64,000 bases of DNA from Planctomycetaceae bacterium (GTDB lineage Bacteria > Planctomycetota > Phycisphaerae > UBA1845 > UTPLA1): the NCBI GenBank assembly GCA_006969385.1, contig CP030884.1:3100001-3164000 (forward strand). Reading direction: 5' to 3'. Positions 1 to 8,395 of the stretch are shown here, in pieces. The notes under the pieces are model-generated. The model worked only from the letters and a program-made list of their open reading frames with translations, was not told the DNA's origin and did not search any database. The position numbers and the translations under genes were made by a program. Each line of letters opens with the position of its first letter. Position 1 is the stretch's first letter.

Positions 1-348
1 GCCGTCTTTGGCGTACCGCACGATGAACTGCTCGTTTGCGCTCCAAATCGCGCGGGCAATCTCGACATCGCCCTGACCCGAGAAGTCCTGCACGTCGATC
101 ACCTTCATCTCGCCGGTGGTCGTCGTTTGCAAGCCCAACACATCCATATCAACGCCGGTATCGAGAATCGCAATCACGATCCCGCGCCCGTCGTGCGTGG
201 GGTTGTCTTTCAGGTATTGATCGACGGCGCTGGAGGAGAGCGAAAGCTCCGTCCAACTCGATTCGGCGTAGGAAGTCGCGTTGTTAAGCAGGCTGGCGGC
301 AAGGGCCAGGCAAACCGGCAAAAGCAAAGATGGCGTCATGCGTCGCAT
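1..348 (-). CDS. Subtilisin-like serine protease, tripeptidyl peptidase II-like (N-terminal fragment)
   Basis: The gene runs off the left edge, so only the first 116 residues are visible. They begin with a signal peptide (LLLPVCLALAASLLNNATSYA). A subtilase domain follows, with the catalytic-aspartate motif GIVIAILDTGVD near residue 50. The text just after it, LQTTTTGEMKVIDVQDFSG, closely follows the tripeptidyl peptidase II pattern (GLQVTTDGKPKIIDV...TGSGDV), which separates this family from ordinary subtilisins. The start at 348 is supported by an AGGAG Shine-Dalgarno six bases upstream; an in-frame ATG at 339 is the alternative. The protein is expected to be exported. The His and Ser of the triad lie outside the window. 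Confidence 0.8.
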   Translation of the reverse strand, partial: MRRMTPSLLLPVCLALAASLLNNATSYAESSWTELSLSSSAVDQYLKDNPTHDGRGIVIAILDTGVDMDVLGLQTTTTGEMKVIDVQDFSGQGDVEIARAIWSANEQFIVRYAKDG

Positions 349-598
349 TACACGCTCCTGTGAGGTTGAAGATGATCGGTGGGTATCGATACCGCTTCTA
401 TTTCCCGTCGGCGGATTAAGCGTCGCCGACGAGATGGGTATAGCCAAAACCGGGCGTGGAGTCCAGTAATGGGGTTAGGTTGTGGGGCTGTCGTGCTTAA
501 TTGCGGCGGTTGGTGGCGATAATGTGAATGCAAGCATGATCGATGTTTTTTGACCGGCTCTCGCGTACGGCTGGTTTGCGCGTAACGGTCTTGTGGCG

Positions 599-1018
599 TC
601 AATCAAATATATACTCTGGCTTCTCCGTCTCGCAATTCACCGGGAACGAAATATGATCGTGTACGATCTTCCAGGCGCCGTCGATCTTCTTCATGCACAT
701 CGTCGTGCGTAACCAGGATGTCGCGGCGGGGTTGTCGGTCTCAACACCCTTGATGCGCGAATAGAATGACACGATCGCCATGCCGTCGTTTACATGCATG
801 TTGATATCGCGCCGCTCGATCTCGATGGGCTTGGTGAAGTAGGGGAAGCAGCTCTCCCAAAGCCGGCGCAGACCGCCAAATCCCTCCACCTGTGCGCCGA
901 CATCGAATACGCGCACGTTATCGTCGTAGCACTTTGCGAGTGCATCGAGGTCCTTCTTGTTTAGTGCCGCATCGAAGCGTTCCAGCAAGGTCATAACTTC
1001 GGGGTTTTGATCGGCCAT
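599..1018 (-). CDS. SnoaL/NTF2-like (DUF4440-type) protein
   Basis: A 139-residue protein with the layout of the SnoaL/ketosteroid-isomerase-like fold. It has an N-terminal helix (VMTLLERFDAALNKKDLDALAKCYDDNVRVFD), then strands, and ends with KKIDGAWKIVHDHISFPV, which matches the usual DUF4440 ending (W-k-i-v-H-d-H-x-S). Such proteins are small cone-shaped enzymes or binding proteins, and no substrate can be read from the sequence. There is no signal peptide, so it is probably cytoplasmic. The start is supported by an AAGGA Shine-Dalgarno. It stands alone, with the next minus-strand gene upstream at 1165-1563. Confidence 0.8.
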   Translation of the reverse strand: MADQNPEVMTLLERFDAALNKKDLDALAKCYDDNVRVFDVGAQVEGFGGLRRLWESCFPYFTKPIEIERRDINMHVNDGMAIVSFYSRIKGVETDNPAATSWLRTTMCMKKIDGAWKIVHDHISFPVNCETEKPEYIFD

Positions 1019-1164
1019 AGGTTTCCTTCATTGTCTTACGAAGTTGTGGGAACAGTCGGTTTTCGGATCAGAGATCATGATAATCCTTGCGCCGAGCGAC
1101 GCACAATACGAAGGGATGCCGCTTGTAAACGTTATAAGGTGGTGCGGCGAAGTTCGATGCGATC

Positions 1165-1563
1165 TCAATCCCAATCGTCGGTTGTTTGCAGGAAACGAAA
1201 CACATCGACAACCAGCACACCCACGACGACCCTGCCGTCTTTCTCAAACGCATCCAGCACTAAGCCTTCCGGTAGCCGGCTCCCCAAAACGCGTTCGAGT
1301 TCCAAGCCGAGCGTGAACAAACTGAGGCTATCCCAAGTCGGCAATGCCTCCAGCGATCCCGGCCAGTCATCACTCGCACGGATGAAAGACGGATCGATCT
1401 TTCCCGTGGCCGCAACGGCTTGTCGCACGCCCAATGCCGCCTTCGTTGCCAACGGGCAGTCGCCGATGTTGCAGGATGCTAAGAAGTCGGAATCCGATTG
1501 CGGCGCACGTTGCTCGGTAAACGCGCGAGCTTTCGTTCTTCCCGGTTGTAGAAACTTCCACAT
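1165..1563 (-). CDS. Hypothetical protein with acyl-carrier-like segment
   Basis: A 132-residue protein with no recognised family. Its C-terminal half (about residues 65-115) contains LPTWDSLSLFTLGLELERVLG. This resembles the start of acyl carrier proteins (W-D-S-L...elE..fg), but the usual DSL serine context is displaced and no full phosphopantetheine site is evident. The N-terminal half is rich in charged residues and has three cysteines. No signal peptide is seen. The ribosome binding site is weak, so the start at 1563 is tentative. It could be a degenerate carrier-fold regulator. Function is unknown. Confidence 0.5.
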   Translation of the reverse strand: MWKFLQPGRTKARAFTEQRAPQSDSDFLASCNIGDCPLATKAALGVRQAVAATGKIDPSFIRASDDWPGSLEALPTWDSLSLFTLGLELERVLGSRLPEGLVLDAFEKDGRVVVGVLVVDVFRFLQTTDDWD

Positions 1564-1614
1564 GGCGGATTCTCGTTATAGCGAGTGTACTGCGAACCTA
1601 GCGTAGAGATGCGA

Positions 1615-1845
1615 TGCGCGGAATCCAACGCCACGGGCGTTGCGACAGTAGCCCAAGGTTGATGCGCAGCAGCTACCCTGGGCTACGGTCAGCTCAAGGC
1701 TTTCAACGCTGAAGGCGTTGCGGCATGCCGGACGGTGACGGAACTCCTTCAGAGTTCAATGATAGCTTGCCAACAATTCCTGGGGTAGCCGCTTCGCGTC
1801 AACCCCGGGCTATTGAAACGACGCCTTTGGCGTAGAAGAAGAAGA
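1615..1845. repeat. Cluster of degenerate short palindromic repeats (family E)
   Basis: The gap 1564-2166 contains no credible gene. Within it lie several short palindromes built around caacgcc...ggcgttg and ctggggtagccgc...ccccgggcta, ending in cgcctttggcgtagaag. The same words recur at 44257-44310 and 45205-45325. This is one of several dispersed repeat families in the window. Around 2020-2048 there is also a palindromic cgtcacgggacgcacc element related to one at 5819-5850. Confidence 0.6.
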
Positions 1846-2166
1846 CCGACGAACATTGCCGGGAATGCTCAAATCCGAACAATAGAATCGTGTTTCAAGT
1901 CGTCGACAAAATCTCAAGTCCGCTACATTTGAATTTGGCACGGTCTAGCGTGCTTCCTATGTAATACATGATCAGTCAATTCGAATTGTTCGTCGGAATA
2001 TTAATACGCCGTGATCGGTCGTGCGTCACGGGACGCACCCTACGGTGTGGTGAAATGCGCCACGCTAAAACTTGCTTTATAGCTAAGCCGCGAATTACCA
2101 GTCGCCGACTACCAGCCATTTTAATCCGCATATATCGATGGCTTACGTTGGTGAGCGGAGCTACAA

Positions 2167-2204
2167 GAAAAAACGCCACCCGAAAGCGCGCTTCCAAGTG
2201 GCGT
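2167..2204 (-). terminator. Rho-independent terminator of the aldolase gene
   Basis: Read on the minus strand, the stem ACGCCAC / GTGGCGT encloses a loop with a second small self-complementary part (GCGCGC) and is followed by a run of six T. It lies about 30 bases past the stop codon of the class I aldolase. Confidence 0.85.
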
Positions 2205-2235
2205 CCTAAATTTCACAAAATGTCAGGCTAATGAT

Positions 2236-3153
2236 TTACGCCCCGTAAACCTTAATAATCTTATCAAGCAGTTCCAACGCATCCTTCTTGTTGCGCTGGA
2301 AGCAGTTGCGGCCGATGATCGAACCGAAGCCGCCGCCGTCGCGGATGGCCGTGATCTCATCGATGATGTCGGCATCGCTATCTTTCTTGGCGCCACCGCT
2401 GAAGATCACCACGCGGCGACCGCCAAAGCAACAGTCCGTCACGTGCTTGATGCGCTCTTGCAGCGTGCTGACCGGGATGCCCGCGCCTTCGATGGCCTTC
2501 TTGGCGGCATCTTGCTCGATGAATTCCGTCGGCGGCTTTACTTTGATGATCGTGGCACCGAGCTGCGCCGCGATGTGCGCGGCATAACCGATCACATCGA
2601 TGCCGGTTTCACCCTTCTTGGAAAGCTGGCTACCGCGGGCGTAGCTCCAAATGACCATGGCCAGACCGGCGGCCTTGGCCTGCTCGGCATATTCACGCAC
2701 CTTTTCATACATTTCCATGCGCAGGGCCGAGCCGGGATAGATCGTCATACCAACGCCGACGCAGCCAAGTCGCAAGGCGTCTTCGATCGACGCCGTCAGC
2801 GCCTGCCACGAATCTTCTTCGTCGGCGAGGCTGTCGTGATTGTTCGCCTTCAGAATCAGCGGGATTTCACCGGCGAAGTCGGCGGCACCGGCTTCGAGAA
2901 AACCGAGCGGGGCGGCGTACGCGTTGCAGCCGCTGTCGATGGCGAGCTGAAAGTGGTAATGCGGATTGAAGCCTTCGGGATTGGGGGCGAAGCTGCGCGC
3001 CGGGCCGTGCTCCCAACCTTGGTCGACCGGCAGGATCACCATGCGACCCGTGCCGCCGAGGCGACCGTGGTTGAGCATGCGGGCCAGATTGGTCAGCACG
3101 CCAGGGTTCTCGCTCTTGTACCAACTCAAAATCTCTCGCACGCGTTCGGTCAT
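2236..3153 (-). CDS. fbaB: Class I fructose-bisphosphate aldolase (DhnA/FbaB type)
   Basis: A 305-residue TIM-barrel aldolase of the archaeal/DhnA type, which interconverts fructose 1,6-bisphosphate with dihydroxyacetone phosphate and glyceraldehyde 3-phosphate. Motifs include GRMVILPVDQGWEHGP near the N-terminus, NNHDSLADEED and GMTIYPGS in the barrel, and ATIIKVKPPTEF. The last carries the lysine expected to form the Schiff base. RRVVIFSGGAKK and GGGFGSIIGRN form the phosphate-binding loops. The frame is open further upstream to 3294, but the conserved N-terminus begins at MTERVREIL (3153), behind a GGGAGCAGGA ribosome site. It is a monocistronic gene with its own terminator and probably serves glycolysis or gluconeogenesis. 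Confidence 0.93.
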   Translation of the reverse strand: MTERVREILSWYKSENPGVLTNLARMLNHGRLGGTGRMVILPVDQGWEHGPARSFAPNPEGFNPHYHFQLAIDSGCNAYAAPLGFLEAGAADFAGEIPLILKANNHDSLADEEDSWQALTASIEDALRLGCVGVGMTIYPGSALRMEMYEKVREYAEQAKAAGLAMVIWSYARGSQLSKKGETGIDVIGYAAHIAAQLGATIIKVKPPTEFIEQDAAKKAIEGAGIPVSTLQERIKHVTDCCFGGRRVVIFSGGAKKDSDADIIDEITAIRDGGGFGSIIGRNCFQRNKKDALELLDKIIKVYGA

Positions 3154-3324
3154 CGTTCCTGCTCCCAGCTTCAAAAAATCGTGGTGCCTGACAAGGGTTG
3201 GCTCACCGTTGCCGACCGTCCCAATATCACGGGGAAAAGCCGACTGGGCGGGGCCAAGGTTGGGTAACGCATTCAATCTCCCGCTACACTTCACGGGCAG
3301 CCCCGTACGGTAAATGACGGGCGC

Positions 3325-4509
3325 GTGGGGTCAATAGAAGGCGGCGTTGAATTGGCGGATATTCTGCTATTTTCGGTTGGGCTGGCGGGCTGCGGTTACG
3401 TAATAGTAACCCTGGGCATCGCCTTCTTAGGGGCGCGCGGGTTGCGACCCTTAAGCGGCATTCCGCTGGACGATGCGCCACTGCCCAAGCTCTCCGTGAT
3501 CGTCCCAGCCTGCAACGAAGCGGCGGAAATCGAAGCTTGTCTGCGCTCGCTGGCCGCACAGGATTATCCCGATCTCGAAATCGTCGCCGTAAACGATCGC
3601 TCCACCGACGAGACCGGCGCGATCATGGACCGACTGGCTCCGGAATTACCGACGCTGCGGGTGTTGCATATCGAAGAACTGCCTTCCGGCTGGTTGGGCA
3701 AGAACCACGCCAATCATGTGGGCGCGAAAGCCGCCGACGGCGACTGGCTGCTGTTCACTGACGGCGACATCAAATTTGACGCCGGCGCGCTGCGGCGCGC
3801 CGTTACCCATGCCCGCCGCGAGGCAGTCGATCATCTCGCGGTGTTCCCAGGGCTGGTGTTCGGCGGCTTTTGGGAAACGGCGATGGTGTGCTTTTTTGCG
3901 TTCATCTTTTCGCTGCATTTCAAGCCGTGGCGGATTCGCAATCCGTTGTATCCCGATACTTATTGCGGCGTGGGCGCGTTCAACCTCGTGCGGCGCTCTG
4001 CCCATGATGCCATCGGCGGGCACGAGCCCTTGCGCATGGAAGTGGTGGATGATGTCAAAACCGGCAAGGTACTCAAGGCGCGCGGTTTCGTCAGCGACGC
4101 GTTGCCGGGCGAGCAACTGGTGCGCGTGCGTTGGCAGCACGGTTTTTGGGGCGTGATTCGCGGTTTGGAGAAAAATGCCTTCGCGGGTGCCGAGTATTCG
4201 CTTTTCAAAGGTATCGGCGGCGCGATGTTGCTGGCGACCATCGGGCTCGGACCGGTCGCGGGGGTGTTGCTGGCACCGTGGCCGTGGGCGTTACCGTTCT
4301 GGGTATGGGGTACCGTGCTGATGGCGGCGTTTGGGTATTCGGCCTATCGACTGGGGGCAAATGCATTGATCGGGCTCACGGCACCCATTGTGGCAGTGGC
4401 GTTGGCCTTTGCCGTGCTACGATCTCTCATACTAACACAAATTCGCGGCGGCGTGCGCTGGCGGGGCACGTTTTACCCACTGGCCGAGTTGAAGGCCGGG
4501 TTGGCATAG
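3325..4509 (+). CDS. Membrane glycosyltransferase, family 2 (HpnB-like)
   Basis: A 394-residue inverting family 2 glycosyltransferase. An N-terminal membrane helix (about residues 12-35) is followed by the GT-A domain: KLSVIVPACNEAAEIEACL, VNDRSTDET, and the nucleotide-sugar-binding LLFTDGDIKF (DxD-type). After the catalytic domain (VDDVKTGKVLKARGF, QHGFWGVIRGLEKNAF) come two to three C-terminal membrane helices (about 300-370). The layout matches hopanoid-associated HpnB-type transferases, but no hopanoid genes are nearby, so the acceptor is unknown. The start is GTG at 3325. An in-frame TTG 26 bases later is equally possible because no clear ribosome site is present. Confidence 0.8.
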   Translation: MGSIEGGVELADILLFSVGLAGCGYVIVTLGIAFLGARGLRPLSGIPLDDAPLPKLSVIVPACNEAAEIEACLRSLAAQDYPDLEIVAVNDRSTDETGAIMDRLAPELPTLRVLHIEELPSGWLGKNHANHVGAKAADGDWLLFTDGDIKFDAGALRRAVTHARREAVDHLAVFPGLVFGGFWETAMVCFFAFIFSLHFKPWRIRNPLYPDTYCGVGAFNLVRRSAHDAIGGHEPLRMEVVDDVKTGKVLKARGFVSDALPGEQLVRVRWQHGFWGVIRGLEKNAFAGAEYSLFKGIGGAMLLATIGLGPVAGVLLAPWPWALPFWVWGTVLMAAFGYSAYRLGANALIGLTAPIVAVALAFAVLRSLILTQIRGGVRWRGTFYPLAELKAGLA

Positions 4510-4784
4510 GGCGCAGCGTCCGCAATGCGACCGTGGGAATTGACTGGACGGGTGAGGGTGATATCGTCCGGTCTTGAGAGTGCGTTCACCGGTTGCAAAC
4601 CGGTGCCACAGCGCAGTGTGAGATACGCCGGCTACAAACCGGTGCCACAGCGCACCGAGCCGCGCCCGTAAGGAAAAGTGGTCAGCATCCAAGTGCGCGG
4701 GCCACCACGGCATGGCACGACCGTCGTGCTGGCAAAGTATGACGACCTTTACGGCACGACACGACGACGAAAGAGCAAGCAAAC
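4510..4784. repeat. Intergenic repeats, two family A copies (4587-4615 and 4628-4654)
   Basis: Two tandem copies of the palindrome ACCGG-TTGCAAA-CCGGT followed by GCCACAGCGC lie at 4587-4615 and 4628-4654. They are separated by a short unrelated spacer. The minus-strand translation of the unit gives the words ALWHRF-TG, which recur at 25.7 and 27.6 kb. Nothing else is recognisable in this gap. Confidence 0.75.
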
Positions 4785-5690
4785 ATGAAACTCGCCTTTA
4801 GCAGCATCGCATGTCCGACCTGGTCGCTCGTCACCATGGTCGAAAAAGCCAAGGAATACGGCTACGCCGGCATCGAGCTGCGCGGGTTGGAGGGCCAGAT
4901 GTATCTGCCCCTCGCGCCGCAGCTTGCTTCCAACCCCGGCAAAGTCGCCGATTTGATGGACGACACCGGCGTAAGCCTCGTCTGTTTGTCGACCTCGGCC
5001 GCCTTTCATCATCGCGACAAACAAACGCAAGCCAAAAGCAGCAAAGAGGTACGCGACTACATCGAGTTGGCCCAAGACCTGCGCTGCCCCTACGTGCGCG
5101 TCTTCGGTTCCGAAATCCAAAAGATGTCGTTTAGCTTGCTCGGCTACGAGCGCCGCGAAACCACACTCGCCCGCATCGTCGAAGGTCTTAAGCCGCTGGC
5201 CGACTATGCCGCCCAACGCGGCGTGACGTTGCTGATCGAGAACAACGGCGACTTCGTCGATAGCGTATCGATTTGGTACATCGTCGATGCCGTCGCGTCG
5301 CCGGGCCTGCGCTGTTGTTGGAACCCGCTCAACGCGTTGGCCAAGCGCGAGCGACCAACCGTCTCGATTCCGCGCCTCAGCGCCCGCATCGGTATGGTGC
5401 GCCTTTGCGACGGAAACTTTGAGAACGGCGGATTCTCTGGATACGCACTGCCCGGCGAAGGGAATGTAGAGTTGGCCCGCTTGGTGCAACTGCTCAAGGG
5501 TGTCGGTTATCAGGGCTACTTGTGTTTGGATTGGCCTAAGCTTTGGCAGCCCACGCTGGCCGAGCCCGATCAAGTACTCCGCGCGACGACCGCATTCATC
5601 CAGCCCATGATCGACGAGCAGCCCGTCGCATTGTCGGCTTACAAGAATGACAAGTTCGCCCCGAAGTTGAAAGCCCAAGCCGCAGGTTAG
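4785..5690 (+). CDS. Sugar phosphate isomerase/epimerase family protein (AP endonuclease 2-like TIM barrel)
   Basis: A 301-residue protein of the xylose-isomerase-like TIM-barrel family. It begins MKLAFSSIACPTWSL, has GYAGIELRG as the first strand-turn, RVFGSE mid-protein, GVTLLIENNGDFVDS with the metal-binding glutamate, and GYQGYLCLDWPKLW near the end. Members isomerise or epimerise sugars, inositols or keto acids and bind a divalent metal. The substrate here cannot be told. No signal peptide is present. It starts at an ATG about 275 bases after the glycosyltransferase, separated by repeats, so co-transcription is uncertain. Confidence 0.85.
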   Translation: MKLAFSSIACPTWSLVTMVEKAKEYGYAGIELRGLEGQMYLPLAPQLASNPGKVADLMDDTGVSLVCLSTSAAFHHRDKQTQAKSSKEVRDYIELAQDLRCPYVRVFGSEIQKMSFSLLGYERRETTLARIVEGLKPLADYAAQRGVTLLIENNGDFVDSVSIWYIVDAVASPGLRCCWNPLNALAKRERPTVSIPRLSARIGMVRLCDGNFENGGFSGYALPGEGNVELARLVQLLKGVGYQGYLCLDWPKLWQPTLAEPDQVLRATTAFIQPMIDEQPVALSAYKNDKFAPKLKAQAAG

Positions 5691-6099
5691 CCCGCCATGG
5701 GCGGGCGCTGTGGCACCGGTTTGCGACAGGTGTATCTGTCAGAGCCGCGCCTGTAAGGAAGCGGTCACCGCAAGGCGTCCCGAGTTGGCAGATTCGCGAG
5801 CGGATTCATCGTTGTCCGTAGGGTGCATCCCTTGATGCACCATTCGCGAATATTGGCGATCGATTTCAATTTATGTCTGCGTGATCGCGATCTCATTACG
5901 TCGTACGCCCACCGCTTCCTTACGGGCGCGGTTCTGAAGACGACGTCCGCGTTCTTTTAAAAAGAAACGTTACAAGGCCTGCAGCGCGCTCGATTTTCAG
6001 CAAGTATCGCAAATCATCACCTACTGGCATCTCACTACGTTTAATTTATAACTGCGGCCACGCTCAAATTTGGTTTCCGCCAGCAAAAGGGAGACGACC
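5691..6099. other. Gene-free interval with one family A repeat
   Basis: One inverted family A unit (gctgtggcaccggtttgcgacagg) lies at 5705-5730. A palindrome reading gggtgcatcccttgatgcacc sits near 5821-5841 and resembles the element at about 2030. No gene, RNA or clear promoter is recognisable in the rest. Confidence 0.6.
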
Positions 6100-6975
6100 G
6101 TGCCCGCTCAACTCATCGACGGCAAAGCGCTCGCTGAACACATTCACAACGACATAACGCAACGCGTCACCGCGCTCAAAGCGCAAAGCCGCGTCGTCGG
6201 CTTGCATGCCGTACTTGTCGGTGACGATGCCGCCGCCGAATCGTACGCGCAATCGCAAGCCAAGCACGCCGGCACCGTTGGTATCGATTATCAGTTGCAC
6301 AAACTGCCCGACGGCAGCGACGAAGCCGCCGTTGCAGCATTGATGCAAAAGCTCAACAACGACCCCGCCGTCAGCGGTATTATCTTGCAATTACCACTGC
6401 CCGATGGCATCGATGCCGACCGCATTCAACCCCTGATCGCGGCAAGCAAAGATGTCGAAGGGGTGGGCGCGGCGAACTTTGGCGCCTTGGCGATGGGAAG
6501 GCCCGCGCTGGCACCGTGCACGGCGGCGGCGGCCTTCGAATGTTTAAAATCGACAGGTATCGATATTTCCGGCAAGCGCGCCGTCGTCATTGGGCGCAGC
6601 AATATCGTCGGCAAGCCGTTGGCCATGTTGTTGCTTGCAGCTAACGCCACCGTAACGCAGTGTCATTCCCGCACGCGCGATTTGCCCGCCATGGTGCGCG
6701 CGGCCGAGATTGTAATGGTCTCGGTAGGCGTGCCGCGAATGGTCACAGGCGAATTCATCGCGCCGGGCGCGATCGTGGTCGACGTCGGTACCAATCGCGT
6801 GAGCGCGAACGATCCGGAAAATCCGAAGAAGAAAAAGACGGTCGGCGATGTGTTGTTTGAAGAGGCCAACGTTAAGGCGAGTCACATCACGCCCGTCCCC
6901 GGCGGCGTCGGCCCCGTGACAGTGGCGATGCTGTTGCAGAACACCGTGACGGCGGCGGAGCGGATGGCCGAATAA
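6100..6975 (+). CDS. folD: Bifunctional methylenetetrahydrofolate dehydrogenase / cyclohydrolase FolD
   Basis: FolD oxidises 5,10-methylene-THF to methenyl-THF with NADP and hydrolyses it to 10-formyl-THF, supplying one-carbon units in the cytoplasm. At 291 residues it has the usual family length. The catalytic SYAQSQAK motif (Tyr...Lys), GIILQLPLPDGID, the dinucleotide-binding VVIGRSNIVGKPLAMLLL, and the C-terminal signature TPVPGGVGPVTVAMLL are all present. A short basic insert, NPKKKKT, precedes GDVLFE. GTG at 6100 is preferred because GGGAG lies six bases before it and it gives the canonical N-terminus PAQLIDGKALAE. The frame is open to a TTG at 6070. Confidence 0.96.
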   Translation: MPAQLIDGKALAEHIHNDITQRVTALKAQSRVVGLHAVLVGDDAAAESYAQSQAKHAGTVGIDYQLHKLPDGSDEAAVAALMQKLNNDPAVSGIILQLPLPDGIDADRIQPLIAASKDVEGVGAANFGALAMGRPALAPCTAAAAFECLKSTGIDISGKRAVVIGRSNIVGKPLAMLLLAANATVTQCHSRTRDLPAMVRAAEIVMVSVGVPRMVTGEFIAPGAIVVDVGTNRVSANDPENPKKKKTVGDVLFEEANVKASHITPVPGGVGPVTVAMLLQNTVTAAERMAE

Positions 6976-7107
6976 TAGTATCGAGATCTTAGACGAGGAG
7001 GGAATCTTCAAGGCGAGAAATCGTTCTTGAGTTTTTGGACAGTTAAAGCGAAAATATGAATTTACATAATTCAACTTGACATAACTGCCCAAGTGTTAAG
7101 AGGAAAC

Positions 7108-7617
7108 ATGCGACAGGTAAGAAGTTTAACTTTGCTATTTTATTCTGTTTTCGGCCTCGTCATCATCATTGGAGTTGCGTCCCAGATTGTCAGTCTTTCG
7201 ATTGGTCTTGGAGACGTTTCGATGATGACGTCTCGTGGCGGCTATCTTCTTTACTTTATTTACGAAACAAATTCTCCAAATGATAGTCAGTATTATGTCA
7301 GGCTATCACAGCCAATAGGCAGCTTTTCAGATGGTGGATTTAATTTCACGCCCCGACAAAGCGGTGGTTGGTTATATCAAGAGAAGGGTGTATGGAAGCA
7401 GGGAGCATTATGTGAATCAGTTTTAGAAATACCACATTGGGGCCTAGTTGCAATCTTTGCTGCACCGGTATTGATTTCGATGCTAGTGCGAAGGCAACTG
7501 CGCCCAATATCAGCCGATGCCTGCACTGGCTGTGGCTATTGCTTGAACGGTCTGTCTGATGGCCGGTGTCCAGAGTGTGGGAGACGTTTTGAAAAAGCGA
7601 ACGATGCTATCGTATGA
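7108..7617 (+). CDS. Small membrane protein with C-terminal zinc ribbon
   Basis: A 169-residue protein with an N-terminal membrane helix (LLFYSVFGLVIIIGVASQIV), a soluble outer segment, a second helix (LVAIFAAPVLISMLV) and a cytoplasmic zinc ribbon, CTGCGYCLNGLSDGRCPECG, at the end. Two similar proteins occur in this window (44562-44984 and 56115-56759). The gene is clearly more AT-rich than its neighbours and sits next to a transposase relic, which suggests recent arrival. ATG at 7108 has a good AGAGGAA site upstream; a GTG at 7093 is the alternative. Function is unknown. Confidence 0.7.
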   Translation: MRQVRSLTLLFYSVFGLVIIIGVASQIVSLSIGLGDVSMMTSRGGYLLYFIYETNSPNDSQYYVRLSQPIGSFSDGGFNFTPRQSGGWLYQEKGVWKQGALCESVLEIPHWGLVAIFAAPVLISMLVRRQLRPISADACTGCGYCLNGLSDGRCPECGRRFEKANDAIV

Positions 7618-7730
7618 GTCTTGTCGGGCTAATTGTTCGTTGGCAGTGCTCAAGAACTTATCTTTGTCTTTCAAAGCAAAACTAGAGATTGAGCAATTTG
7701 GGAAGTAAGCCGTCAATTTGATTGTCTGTA

Positions 7731-7806
7731 TCTGTCCCGTAGGGACAAAATGAAAGTACATTGCTAACTAACAAATTCTCCATCCCGTAGGGATGATGGG
7801 AACCAA
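7731..7806. repeat. REP-like palindromes on the 3' side of the transposase
   Basis: Two short palindromes, tgtcccgtagggaca (about 7733-7747) and catcccgtagggatg (about 7783-7797), lie just beyond the end of the transposase frame. They match the tccctacggga palindromes on the other side of that gene. Confidence 0.7.
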
Positions 7807-7811
7807 ACACG

Positions 7812-8264
7812 TCATCCAAATACATACCGTTCGTCATAGTCAATTCCATGGCGCTTCAGAAATTGAGTCAATTCCTCCTAGAAGGACTTCTTCCGATGAT
7901 GCACGGCCTGTCGCTGAATGTATGCAATCGTGTCGTCAACCGCCGCGATGCCGACGCTGAAGGCCGAGTATCCTTCTTGCCAGGCGAATTCTCTTAAAGA
8001 CGGCATCGTCTCATGTATCCAGCGTGAGGAACCGCCTTTGATCAGTTGTACTGCGCGGCTCAAGGAAATCGTGGCGGGCATGGAGAGTAAAAGGTGTGCG
8101 TGATCTTCGACACCTCCTATTGCGATGGCTTTGATCTTGTTATCGCGCGCGATACCACCCATGTAGGGCCAAAGTCTTTGCTGCAAGTCAGCAGTGATAT
8201 ATCGTCGGCGCTGCTTGGTGGAAAAAACGATGTGTTGCAGGTTACTGATGTACGTATGACCCAT
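7812..8264 (-). pseudogene. IS200/IS605-type Y1 transposase (TnpA, RAYT-like) interrupted by an amber codon
   Basis: Single-strand HUH transposase of the IS200/REP-associated group. The start MGHTYISNLQHIVFSTK, the metal-binding HUH motif in GVEDHAHLLLSMP, KGGSSRWIHE, FAWQEGYSAFSV and the catalytic tyrosine in IAYIQRQ are all present. After HHRKKSF the frame meets TAG at 7878-7880. The same frame then continues with EELTQFLKRHGIDYDERYVFG and a TGA at 7812-7814. That is the normal C-terminus of the family and gives the usual length of 150 residues. The amber codon therefore sits where the family usually has a glutamine or glutamate. The gene is either a recent relic or needs suppression of TAG. 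The catalytic residues lie before the stop, so a 128-residue product might retain some activity. REP-like palindromes flank it. Confidence 0.85.
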
Positions 8265-8299
8265 ATTGGGGATTATACGGTCCAGGGCCGATCGGGGAA

Positions 8300-8395
8300 T
8301 TCCCTTCGTCCCTGCCGGGACGAGAATGGAGAGAGGCGTCGGAAATCCCAGCACGATGTGCTGGGCTATTTTCATATCGTCCCTACGGGACGCAG
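8300..8395. repeat. REP-like palindromes on the 5' side of the transposase
   Basis: Three palindromes occur here: cgtccctgccgggacg (about 8309), cccagcac-gat-gtgctggg (about 8347-8365) and cgtccctacgggacg (about 8379-8393). The first and third match the elements on the other side of the transposase, as expected for a RAYT with its REP sequences. Confidence 0.7.

Noticed and set aside
1968..2231. 87-codon plus-strand open frame
   Set aside because: It runs through a palindromic repeat and the minus-strand terminator of the aldolase, has no ribosome site and a very basic, unstructured product.
2443..3267. 274-codon plus-strand open frame opposite the aldolase
   Set aside because: Antisense shadow of the aldolase, which has clear active-site motifs and a terminator in the right place.
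4432..4782. 116-codon minus-strand frame containing ALWHRF repeats
   Set aside because: It has no signal peptide or domain, overlaps the end of the glycosyltransferase gene and consists mainly of two family A repeats; it was used only as evidence that the repeat keeps an open frame.
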